Counted from the stretch's first letter, positions 1 through 11,214 are shown. The stretch: 64,000 nucleotides of DNA from Aphrophora alni (GCA_963513935.1 OY740771.1:17777349-17841348); one strand, 5' to 3'. Notes: generated by a model not told the origin, from the sequence alone. Made by a program: numbers and translations.

Positions 1-180
1 ACGGGAAAAAACGATAAATTCAAGTATCTTGCGTGTATCCGGAGGCCAGTATGTTGGTTTGTACAAGAATGGTATTCACATCATAGTTCCAGTCCTGCTT
101 CAAGCAAACTTTTCCCTATCAGCGTAATTACGTTGCAACCTAACTACTCTTTTAAATTCAAGAAACCTTAAAATACAACA
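1..180 (-). pseudogene. Possible edge of a mariner-like transposase remnant
   Basis: Bases 124-178 on minus match the start of the dead transposase in the right arm (28021-28079), the part just after its Met-Ala-Thr-Val-Gln start. Bases 1-123 do not follow the right arm. Read on minus they are interrupted by stops and I cannot assign them. The element is broken at the 460-base deletion in this arm, so the start-codon region is absent. Confidence 0.4.
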
Positions 181-189
181 TTTTTCGGT

Positions 190-345
190 TCAGGATTGGA
201 ACAGAATATGAATTTGCCAATAGAGACCAAATGATAACCATGAAAGAGAGGGATCAAACCCAAATCTACATGAAAAAGGTATAAATTCAACTAGGTTCCC
301 TCAGGATTTCCAAGGTCACTATAGTGAGTCCTGAGGATTATTCAG
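190..345 (-). repeat. Dispersed repeat family A, truncated copy
   Basis: This is the mirror of 27410-27560. It carries the family's 'tcactatagtgag' palindrome near 317-330 and the 'catgaaaaaggtataaattcaactaggtt' type of arm, here in reverse orientation. The copy is cut at the deletion junction near 190. Other copies in this window are listed separately. Confidence 0.65.
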
Positions 346-504
346 CACCAAAAAGTTAGTTCGGTAGTTGACAGTTAAAAAATAAAAAATAACTTTTGCG
401 TCTTTGAAAAAATATTTATAAATGTGTTAATAGGGCCTAACTTTGCTTTGTATGTACCATAAATACGTCCTTTGGTTATTCTTTAACATCATATTTTTCA
501 CTTG

Positions 505-625
505 CAATTAACCTGATAGAAAAGATGAAAGATAGAGATATAACACAAGACTAAGTAATAACGGTGTATATCCAGTTAGGGTCTCATGGGATTGCCAAGC
601 TCGTACTTACTATATAACTAGAAGA
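505..625 (-). repeat. Dispersed repeat family A, short copy
   Basis: It contains the reverse of the family words for 'ctttcatcttttctatcaggt' and 'gtgagtacgagcttgg', and its mirror lies at 27125-27245. It sits upstream of the first recognisable transporter exon, so it is either 5' intron or 5' flank of that gene. Confidence 0.55.
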
Positions 626-966
626 TACTAACTCTTGTTAAAACTTCAATTATCATATTTAATTAATAAGACTTTTAGTCATTTCACCTATTTGCAGCTA
701 ACTTTAATACATACTACAAAATTTCCACACCAGTGTTTAACGTTGTTAGACTATTGGATAATTGTTATTTTTCCTAAAAATCAGTGTTGGCCTAACCCTT
801 ACCTGCAGTTGTCACTGAGTTCAGAAATAGAATTGAAGGACAAAATAGATTGTGTTAATAAATTGACTAACTACCACTGGTGTACACGAAACGACACTCA
901 GACATTTGTTTATCTCATGTCGAAATTCTTTTTACACACAAAGAGTTAATCTTTTGTGTTTTTCAG

Positions 967-1316
967 TAAACTTAATGAGTATTGGGGCAGGAAATACTTA
1001 CTCCTGGACATCCCCGACTTTGCCTTTATTGATGAAACCAGATTCATTTCTACCAATTGACATAAGTCAGGCATCTTGGATTGCCTCATTGTACCTGCTT
1101 GGTGGCGCTATTGGTCCATTTTTTGCAAGTACTATGATTCAAAATCTTGGCTTTAAATGGACCTTCATCTTGTGCAATATTGGAACTTTGGCATCTTGGA
1201 TCTTTCTGGCTTGCACCTGGACTGTATATACGTTGTATTTTGGAAGATTTTTGTCAGGTATTACAGTTGGACTTGTATATCTGACGTTCCCATTATATGT
1301 TGCTGAGATATCAGAG
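967..1316 (+). CDS. Left transporter exon A: helices 1-4
   Basis: The acceptor is 'tttttcag' ending at 966, and the donor GAG|gtta follows 1316. The exon opens with TA of a codon split after its first base and ends in phase 0. It encodes the end of helix 1 (GNTYSWTSP), helix 2 (ASWIASLYLLGGAIGPFFA), helix 3 and helix 4 with GRFLSGITVG. Where relatives have D-R-x-G-R-K after helix 2, this has Q-N-L-G-F-K. From 1005 onward it is identical to the right copy. Confidence 0.9.
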
Positions 1317-4300
1317 GTTAGTATCTGCAACATTGGACAATGAATTAAGTACAAACACTCAATCTACTTTCTTACACTTCCACACAACTCTTTATTAAAT
1401 TTAAAGTATTGTTCTATATCAGAAAGCTTGTAGTAGATATTTATCCCTTAAAAGTTAAAAACAAAATTGCCTTTATTTCTTCTGTAAAAATCCTACTTTA
1501 TTGTTCAAAAGTTGTGAAACCGTATCCATAGTTTTCTAACAGATCTATGGATCTGTTACTCTGCATAGTTGTCAGTTTCACTAAAATCTGTATGTCTATG
1601 TTTAGGACAGTCTGCGCGCTGCAATGATTTCAACACTAAATGTCTGCAGATGTGTTGGTATTTTAATGGAATTCGTTATTGGACCGTTCGTATCTTATCA
1701 CCAACTAATTCTTATCAACTCAGTATCACTTGTTCTTTACCTTGTCTTTTGTTATTGGATGCCTGAATCTCCTTACCATCTCATTGCCAAAGGAAAGAAA
1801 GAAGAAGCAGTGAGAACTGTTACAAGACTAAGAGGTGGAATCTCTCAAATTGCTGCTGAAGATATCACAGACAATATACAGGTTATTATTCTATTTTATT
1901 ATTTGTTTAGTTAGTTTTTGTTTATGTAAGAAGTGAACCAAAGTTTAGTCTAGTGGTTCGCTCTTTCACTTGACTTGTGAGAGGTAATTGGTTGGTTAAA
2001 CACCTTAACGACTACAAACGTTTAGGTGTTTCCATAGAAACTTGAGGAAAGAAAATACTAGTTGCAAAAACTCCGGTAATGGACCTAATAATAATTTACG
2101 AAACAGATATTGATTCCATTGTTTATTGTCAGATTTTCCACGTCAAAGTATAATACTTGTAATGTTAAAAATTTAGAGATTTTTTTATAAAGACTTATAT
2201 AGTTCATTACCTCTTCCCCTTAACGAGGTAATAGAATACTTTTCTTATTATTTAGATTAAAAAAGACCTACCAAAGTGTTTCTAAAGATAATAATCAATT
2301 TCATAGTTTTCACGTTATATTTTGCCATGAAGAAAATTATGAAGATTAGTTAATACATAATATTCATAAATAAAAGAAACCATTACCTCCTCAACCAACT
2401 GTGGGTTTTTGTTGCGCTTGAACTAATTTGATCTAGACTAAACGATGCGAAATATTTTAATATTTTGAAGTTTTTATTTATATTAATATCAGTGCACCAT
2501 ATCATGCCCTTGAAAGTAGAAAATATGAAACCATACAGGCATAAACTTAAATTTGTAAACTCCCACAATCATATCTGTATCATTTGAAACATTCTGTTTA
2601 CTTAGTTTTTACACTAATATCGTAACTTTTTTATAGATATTCATAGATAAAACCAAAAACCAAAGGTCTATGAAGGATTTGATAGCAACTCGAGGAAACG
2701 TCAAAGGTTTGTTAATAAGTTCAACTCTTCTAGCTTTCCAACAGCTGAGTGGAGTTACAACAATATTGTCATACGCACAACAGCTGTTTGAAATGACCGG
2801 CGCCAACATCTCTGCAAGTACAGCTACTATTATATATGGTACAGTGTATTTAATAGGATCCGCCTTTGGACCTACAATGGCCAAACAATTTGGTTTCCGC
2901 AAACCTCTTATCGTCTCTGGAATTGTTCTCTTCACTTCAGAGGTAATTATTGTTCATGACTTTATTTTAAACACATTAAAATATTAAATCCTGTAATCGT
3001 CACAAAAATTAAAATTATGAAATATATATTTCAGTAACTTGTTCTAAAGATACAGTATCTGCTAAGAATATGAATTCCATATCATAATTAATAGAGAAAT
3101 CATCATATATAACTATTTTCATTTGGATATTAACCTAGTTTGAGAAATATTATCATCCCTACACCTTAACATTCACTTGGGATAAATCGTTATATCTGCT
3201 TATGTAGAGAAGAACTTACTGGGCTGTATTACAGACGTAGATGTTAACAATAAAGAGTTATATTTTCTTCCAGCTGTCGAGGTGTTGTCACTTTAACAAT
3301 ACTCTTAATCTCGATTTGCACTAACTATGGAAATTACTTGGTAGAAATCCGTGTTAAATGTAACACAAACAAAATATTTCGAAATATTCTACACTTCATT
3401 GAGTCTTGTGGACCAATGTTTTATTAGTAACTGCGCGTATGAAGTAGCTTATTATAGACAGTCTGTGTTAATCTGCTTCTAAATGACGTAACTGGCAAAA
3501 CCATGATCAGCAAAATTTTACTCCACACTACGTTTTTATTTCATTTAACTCTAAAATTCGTTCCTTATCCATTAACATTTTTTTTTTTTTTAAGCAAACC
3601 ATTTCACTAGTAATTATGTTATAAAGTGTAAAACTATATGCAATTAGTGTAAATCTTTCTTTTTATGTAAAAAAGCATCGTACTGTATTAATTTTTAACT
3701 CTAACACGTTTATTGAAGGGGGAATCCTCTTTCAATCACATTCTATTCATTTCACCTAATTTACACTTGTTTGGAAAGACAAATGAATTAATAGTCTATT
3801 CATTAATTTACGAGTAGGTTAAATGTTTCTTTTCTAAAACGTAAAGTTATTGTTTATATAAACAATAATGCTATGGTGTATATTAACTAACTAATCCTTG
3901 TTTTACAGTTTCTTCTAGGTGTCTATTTCTACTGTTATTCCAATGGTTATGACGTATCAAGTTTCACTTGGTTTCCTATAGCCTGTGTACTTCTTTTCGC
4001 AGGAACATTTAATTTATGTAAGATTCTATTTAAAATATTCTTCTATTATTGTAAATGTATTTAATATAGTTTTATGAGAGACTAAAGCTGTATGTTGGAT
4101 TTACCATCAAGTTACATTCTTTAACGTTTAAATTAAGCAAGCTTTTAATTTAAACACAGCTCTACTTGCAAATTTCAAAAATACATACCTCTATTGTTTA
4201 ATAAAGTAAGTGAATTCAAATATAAAATACGAATTAAACGGTATTAAACGATTTATCATTTTTTTTTTCATTTTAATCTCAGTGAACATTGCAGGGGTAG

Positions 4301-5266
4301 TTGTATGATATGTAGAGTGAAGGACACCATCAAATTAAATGCTAAGACTTCATGTATTTAGTACAAAAACAATTATAATGCGTACGTTTTTCATAAACTC
4401 AAGATAAATCATTTCACTTGTAATGTTATGTCAATGCTTAAATATGACTAACTTTCCTCTTATCTTGTAAAAACTTCACTTGATCAAATTATAAATGAAC
4501 GTAAACAAATTTTGATTGTATACGCTTGGAGTGTGAGAAGTTAGGCGTTCATTACTTTTAAGGGCTCAACAAATTATGGTGTTGACCCATCATTACTTAT
4601 TTAGGTAGAGCTGACTAGTAAGCACAAGTTATAATCACTGCGACGGGAGTTCAATATTCTAACTAAATGATATATCACAATAAAAAGTTTATAGACCTCA
4701 CCCTATTTGGGTAGATGCACTCTGCTACTTATCAAGAGATTATTGTAACATTATTGTATAATTTTATTTCTTTTTTATTACAAACTTCTTGGTATATAGT
4801 GGGAGACATTTTTTGCAACAAATCCCATTAAAAGCTCAAAACATTATTTAAATGATGTCTAGTACTTTTTTAGCACATTTGCACTACATTATTATCATTA
4901 TAGTGTTATGATATGGTTATTACAATAACATTGTAATTTCTTCTTTATTTTTCAGCTGCTGGACCAATGCCATGGGCTATCATGGGTGAAATTTTCCCCC
5001 CAAATATAAAAGGGCAAGCCGCAGCTATAGCTACAACCGTTGCTTATGGTTCTGCTTTTGTAGCAACCAAATTATTTCCGATTTTGATACAACTACTCCA
5101 CACGTACGTCGTTTTCTGGATGTTTTCAGTTTCCTGTATTTCAATTTCAATTTTCACAGCAATTTTTATACCAAACACAAAAGGACTTAGTTTAGAACAA
5201 ATACAAAACAAACTTAATAAAACCAAACCCAAGGATCAAAATGTTGAAATAGCTGTAACTACGTAG
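967..5266 (+). CDS. Tret1-like facilitated sugar/trehalose transporter, left copy (5' partial)
   Basis: The spliced product is a 12-helix MFS sugar transporter, by family a plasma-membrane uniporter for trehalose or hexoses. Exons are 967-1316, 1606-1881, 2637-2942, 3909-4017 and 4956-5266, all with AG acceptors and GT donors, joined in phases 0,0,0,1. They give about 450 residues; relatives have roughly 470-500. Family signatures seen are GRFLSGITVG with a following EIS, PESPYHLIAKGKK, a central-loop RLRGG, QQLSGVTT in helix 7, GPMPWAIMGEIFP in helix 10, and a C-terminal PNTKG in place of PETKG. The first exon found begins inside helix 1 with two bases of a split codon, so an upstream exon is expected; I could not find it. 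The Met at 975 lies inside helix 1 and is an unlikely start. The loop 2-3 motif (GxxxDRxGRK in relatives) is degenerate here. The true substrate is not determined by sequence. Confidence 0.9.
1606..1881 (+). CDS. Left transporter exon B: helices 5-6 and central loop
   Basis: The acceptor is 'atgtttag' ending at 1605, and the donor CAG|gtta follows 1881. It is 92 codons, phase 0 at both ends. It starts DSLRAAMIST, the usual sequence after the EIS of helix 4, and runs through two hydrophobic helices to PESPYHLIAKGKK and RLRGG in the cytoplasmic loop. It differs from the right copy at nine bases in the first 98. Confidence 0.9.
2637..2942 (+). CDS. Left transporter exon C: helices 7-9
   Basis: The acceptor is 'ttttatag' ending at 2636, and the donor GAG|gtaa follows 2942. 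It is 102 codons, phase 0 both ends. It holds the helix 7 motif FQQLSGVTT and YAQQLF, helix 8 (SASTATIIYG through SAFGP) and the loop 8-9 GFRKPL. In SLC2 transporters the paired glutamines of this motif line the sugar site. Confidence 0.9.
3909..4017 (+). CDS. Left transporter exon D: around helices 9-10
   Basis: The acceptor is 'ttttacag' ending at 3908, and the donor T|gtaaga follows 4017. It is 109 bases, ending in phase 1. It encodes FLLGVYFYCYSNGYDVSSF and a following hydrophobic stretch ending GTFNL plus one base of a serine codon. The short length and the lack of a long open frame in any track mean it is easily missed; it is supported by frame continuity and by the conserved mirror exon at 23760-23868. 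Confidence 0.85.
4956..5266 (+). CDS. Left transporter exon E: helices 10-12 and C-terminus
   Basis: The acceptor is 'tttttcag' ending at 4955. The split serine codon T|CT is completed, giving S-AGPMPWAIMGEIFP. Two helices and the IPNTKGLSLEQI tail motif follow, then a charged tail ending in TAG at 5264-5266. Length is 311 bases, the same as its mirror exon. Confidence 0.92.
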
Positions 5267-5335
5267 GCTAATTTATGTATTTTTAAAAAGATTTTTGTAA
5301 ATATTGTTTTTTTAATTTGTACGTATTTTCAAATT

Positions 5336-5341
5336 AATAAA
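5336..5341 (+). terminator. Poly(A) signal AATAAA of left transporter
   Basis: AATAAA stands about 70 bases after the stop codon in AT-rich 3' sequence. The right copy has ATTAAA at the equivalent place. Confidence 0.6.
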
Positions 5342-7117
5342 ATATCTATTTTGTAATATTGTTTAACACTAACAAAACGTCATTTTCGTAACATATATTT
5401 AGCACTTAGAGTTTGTTTTGTTGTAGTTCTAGCCAGTTTAGTGAGAATTTGTTGTAATTCGTAGCATTAACTTTGACTCATGATCCTGGAACATCATAAG
5501 TTTAAAACACTACCGGGATAGGACTGAACAATCTTACGAAATGAAATCGCTAGCGACTAGATTGAACAGAGGCATCGGTAAATTACAGAGTGAACACAAA
5601 TATGTGTGAAAAACAAATGTAACAATGCAAAAGATGCTGTGAAACACTAGTTTACACTAAATACTACTAGGTGAATAAAATTATTTACTTTGTCTCTTCC
5701 TGTTCCTGGAAGTGGTCATCTAAGAAGACTTAATGGGAAAAGTAAATAAGGAAAAAGGACTTGTTTTGTGTAATTAATTCAATCCATTTTGGAGTGTACG
5801 TTCCAAGTGGAATATGATTTTTGATATAATGTGTTGAATACATTATATCAACATAATCATACATTATATAATGTGTAATACATAAAGTGTTGAAATTATC
5901 ATATTAATTTTATCTCTAAGGATCTACATAAAACATTCGAGTACAATCTTCCGTCAATCCTACCATTGTCTTATTATTTAAATTAAATTAATTCTGGAAA
6001 ATTGAGGAACTCCGAAGAACGTCTACAAATATAATTAACAAGAAACTGCTAAGATTGGAAGATTGTACACAAATTAACAAACAAAATTACTGTTAATTTT
6101 GACTGCTAAGGCCTTGTTTTAAATCTGGGTTCCTTTCTTAGATTATGGATTTTATGATTTTTTCCCCTTTATATATTGATTTATCACTTGCTAACGAGAA
6201 TTAGTTTATAATCTCGAAGCGTCGTGTAATAATTATTCGCACAAATGATGGTGAATGTCCAAGTAAATCATATTATTAATATGAACAATCCATTCAAATA
6301 ACTATAAAACCTGAACACAGAAGATATTTAACAAGGAATAAAGGGATAGTTTTCAGGAGAGTAAGGTGCTACATTGTAAAGCAGTGAATCAGTTGATTCA
6401 GACATTTCAGTAAGTCGGTTTATTTTACGACGCTACAAAATCTGGAAGAACATTAATACTGACAGGAAAACAAGTGTTAGTTCTGGCATGCTCTAAAGTC
6501 CAAAGAACTATATTAGAAAATTAAATCAGCAGATTGATGTATCGTATGGCAGGACTCACATTTAAAGAGAAAAAAAACTCCAGGCCTACCAACTTACAAA
6601 TTTAAAACCATGCATGAACTTAAATATGTCAACAGTGCTATAAGTAGCCTATAGATTACAGTTGTTCTTGCCTTTGAAGGAGAGAATTCTGGACGACACA
6701 TTCTTTAGAGACGAGGCGTACACCTCCATACTCACGTGACGCATGCACACGATCCCATTGAGAGCTTTTACCTGCTATAACACGATGAGAATATTGGTGT
6801 TTGGATTGGAATTTGTAGTAGTGGGACTAATCTATTTTGAGACTGTCAACTCCCAACTATATTATTCAAATATTCTCAGACTATTCATTGCGCAATTAAC
6901 AGAAAATGAAACCCTCAAATATGATGACGGCTCATACACCTCATATGTTTAATACATTTTCCCTTTTCACTCTATTTGCATATACATATATTAGTGAGTG
7001 TCTGTGTGTGAGTGAGTGTATAAGTTTAATTTTATTAAAGAAATTTAAATAATACATCACAGAAAGGCAATCAAATTTTGATATTTTTGATCAAAATAGA
7101 GAAAACGGTTCCGAAAC
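5342..7117. other. 3' flank of left transporter, with a dispersed repeat
   Basis: No gene is recognised. Bases about 6030-6420 (minus sense) correspond to the repeat that recurs at 63610-64000, and its mirror is 21340-21720. An open frame at 6743-6952 ending DGSYTSYV is not conserved as an open frame in the right arm and has no family resemblance I can name. I regard it as chance or as a fragment of the repeat. Confidence 0.5.
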
Positions 7118-7120
7118 GCA

Positions 7121-7535
7121 TGTCCCGAAAGCTTCTTTTATCAGTTACCCGACTTGTTATTAAACTAAATAATTTATTTCTCAAGAACGGGTCAACCGAT
7201 TGATTTAAAATTTTGCAAGTTATTTTACATCAATCTAAAGACCTAGTTTGAAAAAAATTAATCAACCTGTTTCAAGAAATCCGATTCAAATTTTCGGTTA
7301 TTTAAAATTTTAAATGAAAATAACTCATTCAATGTTATTTTCATTTAAAATAGTAAATAACAGAAATTAATAATGGATTGATGGAAATGTTAATTTTTTT
7401 TTTTCAAATTAGGTCTTTATATTTTTAAGTAGTCTACAGTGCAAAATTGCAAAACAATCGGTTAAAACGTTCTAGAGATATAAATTATTTAATAAAAAAC
7501 AAAATGACGGATAGCTGATAAAAGAAGCGTTTCCT
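7121..7535. repeat. Palindromic foldback element, left-arm copy
   Basis: The two halves, about 7121-7328 and 7329-7535, are imperfect reverse complements. Outer ends share 'cttcttttatcag' and 'ctgataaaagaag', and the centre is 'aaaataac...gttatttt'. Both halves contain the phrase 'aaccgattg' with flanking 'aaatt(a)ttgcaa'. It has no coding capacity, which fits a nonautonomous foldback MITE. Confidence 0.8.
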
Positions 7536-8275
7536 TTCTTTTGTTCATAAAACTTTTTCTATGTTTTGAGCCATATAACCACTCAATGAATTATCTCTGC
7601 GAATTAAAGAAACACCAATGGCTAATTCACAAAAAGAAGGGATATACTCGTATAAGAAATTCTACTTCTAATGACAATGTGTCCTTTTCATGCGAAGTAT
7701 CTGTAAATTAATTATCGAAGTACGCATTTTTTGATAACATAACTATTGTGCATCAAATTATAAAACACGATATTTTATGTTGAGTCTATTTTATATTCAA
7801 ACTTCACTTGTGTTTTCGTATTGACTGAAAATCTATACAAACGTTACCGCGTCTTTAAAGTAATCCTTTGAGAAAAGCTGACATCGGCAAAATAACAAAC
7901 GTCAGAAAATTAAATTCCAGATCACATACAGCATTAACACTGTATCCCCTAAGGAGGAGTGTGTACGTGGAAGGAATCTATTTCTCTCAATATTCTATTA
8001 TGATTATGTGTTGATAAGTTTAAAGTTAATTGTAATAAATCAAACACTTTTATATGGATGGGATATTTAAATGCTTGATTGGTCTAATTGATTTTTCATC
8101 TCAATTACTTTGCAATTATTCGAAGAAAGATAAATGAGCAGGACTGTATGGACACAATCCCCTCTTCCCAATCAAAACATAACATAGAATATATACAGAC
8201 AGCCATTTAATGAATATAAGTAAAAGATAGCGAAATATGAACAAAATAAGTCGAAATAATAAATCTGATTAAAAC
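7536..8275. other. Inner part of left arm, no gene seen
   Basis: The sequence matches the mirror 19530-20241 with scattered changes. I see no splice-supported exons, no family motifs and no tandem repeat. The arm's inner edge is at the end. Confidence 0.5.
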
Positions 8276-8669
8276 CTGTCCATGTGTTGGAGCCATAGAG
8301 ACGATAGGGAGATGTTATTCTAAAAAAAAAAAAAACTCTTTTTGTAAACACGAATCAACAAAAAAACTTAACGGCGATTTTATGACTCGTTACATAACGT
8401 CTCAATAATGTCGTGCATCTTAAAATGGAAAGAAGAACATCCGATTAACCCCGTATGTGTTTTCCCTACTCGTATGTGACATTTCTAGTCTGACAAGTAC
8501 GTTAAACAACAAAAACACTTCTAAGTTTGAATTCAAATCGAATAATACAAACACTATAACTTGCAATGTACATCTGACCATTGTAAATACTGATAACTAA
8601 ATTACATTTGAGCCAATAGATTAATAAAATAAACAGTTGGTTTCTCACGGAACCAAAATTTAACATCTG
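8276..8669. other. Start of spacer between the arms, nothing recognised
   Basis: AT-rich single-copy-looking sequence with an A13 run at about 8323-8335. The minus open frame at 8502-8765 overlaps the degenerate tandem repeat that follows and resembles no family. Confidence 0.4.
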
Positions 8670-8990
8670 TAGACGGTCTCTCATTATAGTCTCTTTCATG
8701 ACTATAAATCTGGCAAACATACAGTTAAAGAAGAAAGGTAGCATACATGCAATTACTAAAGACAAAATAAACTCTCTCTCTAAATATAGCTTTTTTTAAG
8801 ACTATAAAAGCTGGCATTCAAATAACTGATGAAGACAGAGTAAGTATATTTCAAGACTATTAAGCTGGTATCTAAACTCTCTCTCTACAAAGACAAACAT
8901 AAAATTAAGTAAGAAAGACAAACTAAACTGTCTCTCTATATAGTCTCTTTCAAGACTATAAAGCTGGTATACATAAAATTAAGTTTGTTA
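8670..8990. repeat. Degenerate tandem repeat, units of about 50-100 bases
   Basis: The words 'ctctctct', 'agtctctttcaagactata' and 'aagctggtat' recur three to four times with different amounts lost between them, for example near 8688, 8800, 8850 and 8942. It reads as an old minisatellite with deletions. Confidence 0.65.
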
Positions 8991-9220
8991 ATTTGTTGCA
9001 GCAAAAGAACTATGTTCGGCCAAACGATTTTTCAGAAAATTTGGTAAACAACGTATAGCTAGAAAAAAAAAGTTAATAGTTAGGTATATAAAACATTTAG
9101 TGTAGAATAATTTATTTCTCTTTTATTACTCTCAAAATGTTACAAAATGTTATATTAGTCTAAAGCATATGCTTATACTAACATTGAGAAAGTATTACAT
9201 TTGGTAGGCGCCATAAAGGT

Positions 9221-9272
9221 ACTTACACCTACACTGACACTTACACTTACACTTCTACTTACACTTACACAG
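9221..9272. repeat. Short (ACTTAC)n microsatellite
   Basis: About eight hexamers of 'acttac' with a few variants ('acctac', 'actgac', 'ttctac'). Confidence 0.8.
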
Positions 9273-9429
9273 CCTTACCATACAGTACGAAATGAACACA
9301 TCCTCAAATATATTGCTCAAAACTCGGCCTCTTTACCTTGTAGGAAATGTTAAATTCGATTGGTAAATCAATTGGTAACCAATAGGGTGAAGTTGTTACA
9401 CAGGTATTTTCAAACTGGTTAGGCTAGGT

Positions 9430-9620
9430 CCTCACATGTGTATTATAAAGTCTCCACTCGCTTCCCACGTGTCAGTGTTTCGGCTCTGGATGACCTTGAA
9501 ACTGTAAAAATGAAAAAGTTCCCACTCGCTACACTCGTATCAGTTACTTGAACCTGCTGGATATCAAAACTATATGGATATCACATTTTCTTGCGCAGTT
9601 AGGTTCCAAATTACATATTT
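9430..9620 (+). repeat. Dispersed repeat family B
   Basis: It contains 'cactcgctacactcgtatcag' type text, 'cctgctggatatca' and 'ctccactcgcttcc'. Related stretches occur at 12930-13110, 39000-39060 (reverse), 46490-46620 and 51440-51520. There is no coding potential. Some copies continue into '...aaaatggcngccatttt'. Confidence 0.5.
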
Positions 9621-9631
9621 GACAGTAACTT

Positions 9632-9642
9632 CGGTATATATT

Positions 9643-9709
<67 letters not shown>
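9632..9709. repeat. (TA)n microsatellite
   Basis: Nearly uninterrupted alternating AT for about 75 bases. A minus open frame through it (poly Tyr-Ile) is an artefact. Confidence 0.95.
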
Positions 9710-9712
<3 letters not shown>

Positions 9713-10700
9713 AATGTGAGGTTGGTACTATACAAATTTGTGTTTATTAATTGAATAACACACGAGATATGAATAAAAAACTGTTTACAATGATCACCAT
9801 TTTGATATTTTCAATAGTGTTCTCCATGAACACTCTAACACCCTATAACAAATTAAATTATCTTATCTTAATTTTTGTTGCACGTAATTAATCATGTTAA
9901 CGTACAGAAGATAATGACAACGACGTCTAACAGATAGCATGACGACTTTAGCTTGTATGTTTCGTGTACCCATGAAACATGAAAACTAATCAAAAATGGA
10001 GGTCGAACACCAAACTAGTCCCACTTAGTATTCTGGTAACAGTATTTTATCTATGGATACGTAAATAAATAAAAAGTTGATAAATGTAACATTAACTTTA
10101 TAACAATTTCTTACGCAAAACCAAAACCTACGGAGTCAAAAACTATTCCTGAGGAATTTTGTGGTAAAGAAATAATACGAAATCCTATATGAAGCAATAT
10201 AAAACAACTACACAAGCTATTTCGATGACATTTTAATAAAATATGTAGTTTGATGACGCTGTGCTATTTAATTTATTGAGAAAGTAATTATTTTGTAGAT
10301 CTTCATTAGTCGTCTTTATATATTGATGATTATTTCATTTATCAATGACAAGATTAATTAAGGTTAACTGCAGAAAGATATGCCAAGTATAGAGTAATTG
10401 TGTGGCGTTACCAACCACGTGAATCTGAGTGTTTCAGCTCCAAAATAAAACGATGAGAGCAATTTGTAAGTTCGATCCTACATATTCATATGGAAAGATA
10501 ATAATATAATAACTTACTTAAATTAACTTGTGTAAACCATTTTAATTGTATTTTCATTTAAACTCAACCCCATTGAAATTCATAACCATTATCACAAGGT
10601 CAATTAATGACCTTCATATGGTTTGTGTTTAAAACAATGTGATTTCAAAAACTTCCTATACTGTGTTGTGAAGATTTAAATTTTTTGCTTTCTTTTATTA
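9710..10700. other. Non-coding spacer, weak repeat similarity only
   Basis: No exon or transposase motif is visible. The text near 9745-9840 ('ttgaataacacacgag', 'gttctccatgaacactc') loosely resembles 51640-51720, so it may be an old continuation of family B. Confidence 0.35.
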
Positions 10701-10709
10701 AGAAACAGC

Positions 10710-10905
10710 CATCAGAGTCTCATTATAGTGATGACGAGCTTGTTAATCTCTAGGTACCCTTGCTGTATTTACCTTTGTTTATTTAATCCTGGTTTAGATC
10801 TTCTTTTTCGTCTTTCCTGTCATCATTCATCTTGACCAATCTTCAAAGCCATTAACCTAAGTCTTTGCAAATGCTAATGGTCTTCATTTCAACTTCTTTT
10901 CTTTT
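10710..10905 (+). repeat. Dispersed repeat family A
   Basis: Forward copy: 'cattatagtgatgacgagc', then 'ctttttcgtctttcctgtca', then a decayed 3' part. It lacks the 'tatataaggcgatgatg' tail. Confidence 0.55.
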
Positions 10906-11214
10906 CTTTCTGTTTATCATTTGAATAGCCTTTCTACATATCTTGTTCCTACTTCTTATTGTAACATCAAATGTATGTGCCAATAATTATTATTTGTATT
11001 TATGGCAATATTGAATTCGACATCCATTTTCAACAATCAGGTTCACCAACACACTTGTATCTAGTATTATTCGTTTTATCTTCTAAACACTATTTCCTTA
11101 ACATTTCAGAAAAGTATGTAAAAAAAGAAAGGTGGCAAATTTATTTTTAATAAATAATTTGTTTTCCTTGTTGTAAAGGCGAAATATCTATCGGTCATAT
11201 TTACCTTTTATAAA

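Larger units (their letters stand above)
124..8275 (+). repeat. Left arm of large inverted segmental duplication
   Basis: Read on plus, this segment matches the minus strand of 19530-28078. I followed the match from the 5' side of the transporter gene through all exons, introns and 3' flank to an inner edge near 8275, where 'aaatctgatt' is the last shared word. Similarity is high but not complete, with small indels and many substitutions. The outer end is uncertain because the window starts only about 120 bases further left. About 460 bases present in the right arm (27559-28020) are missing here, between the partial family A repeat at 190-330 and the mariner-like remnant at 124-178. Arm length is about 8.1 kb. 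Confidence 0.93.

Noticed and set aside
317..330. T7-like promoter core 'actcactatag' in several places
   Set aside because: It is part of dispersed repeat family A and palindromic. A phage polymerase promoter makes no sense in this genome.
6743..6952. 69-residue open frame with a hydrophobic helix, candidate small secreted or membrane protein
   Set aside because: The mirror sequence in the right arm is interrupted, no splice sites or family support it, and it lies in repeat-rich flank.
9544..9735. Minus open frame with poly Tyr-Ile
   Set aside because: It is a translated (TA)n microsatellite.
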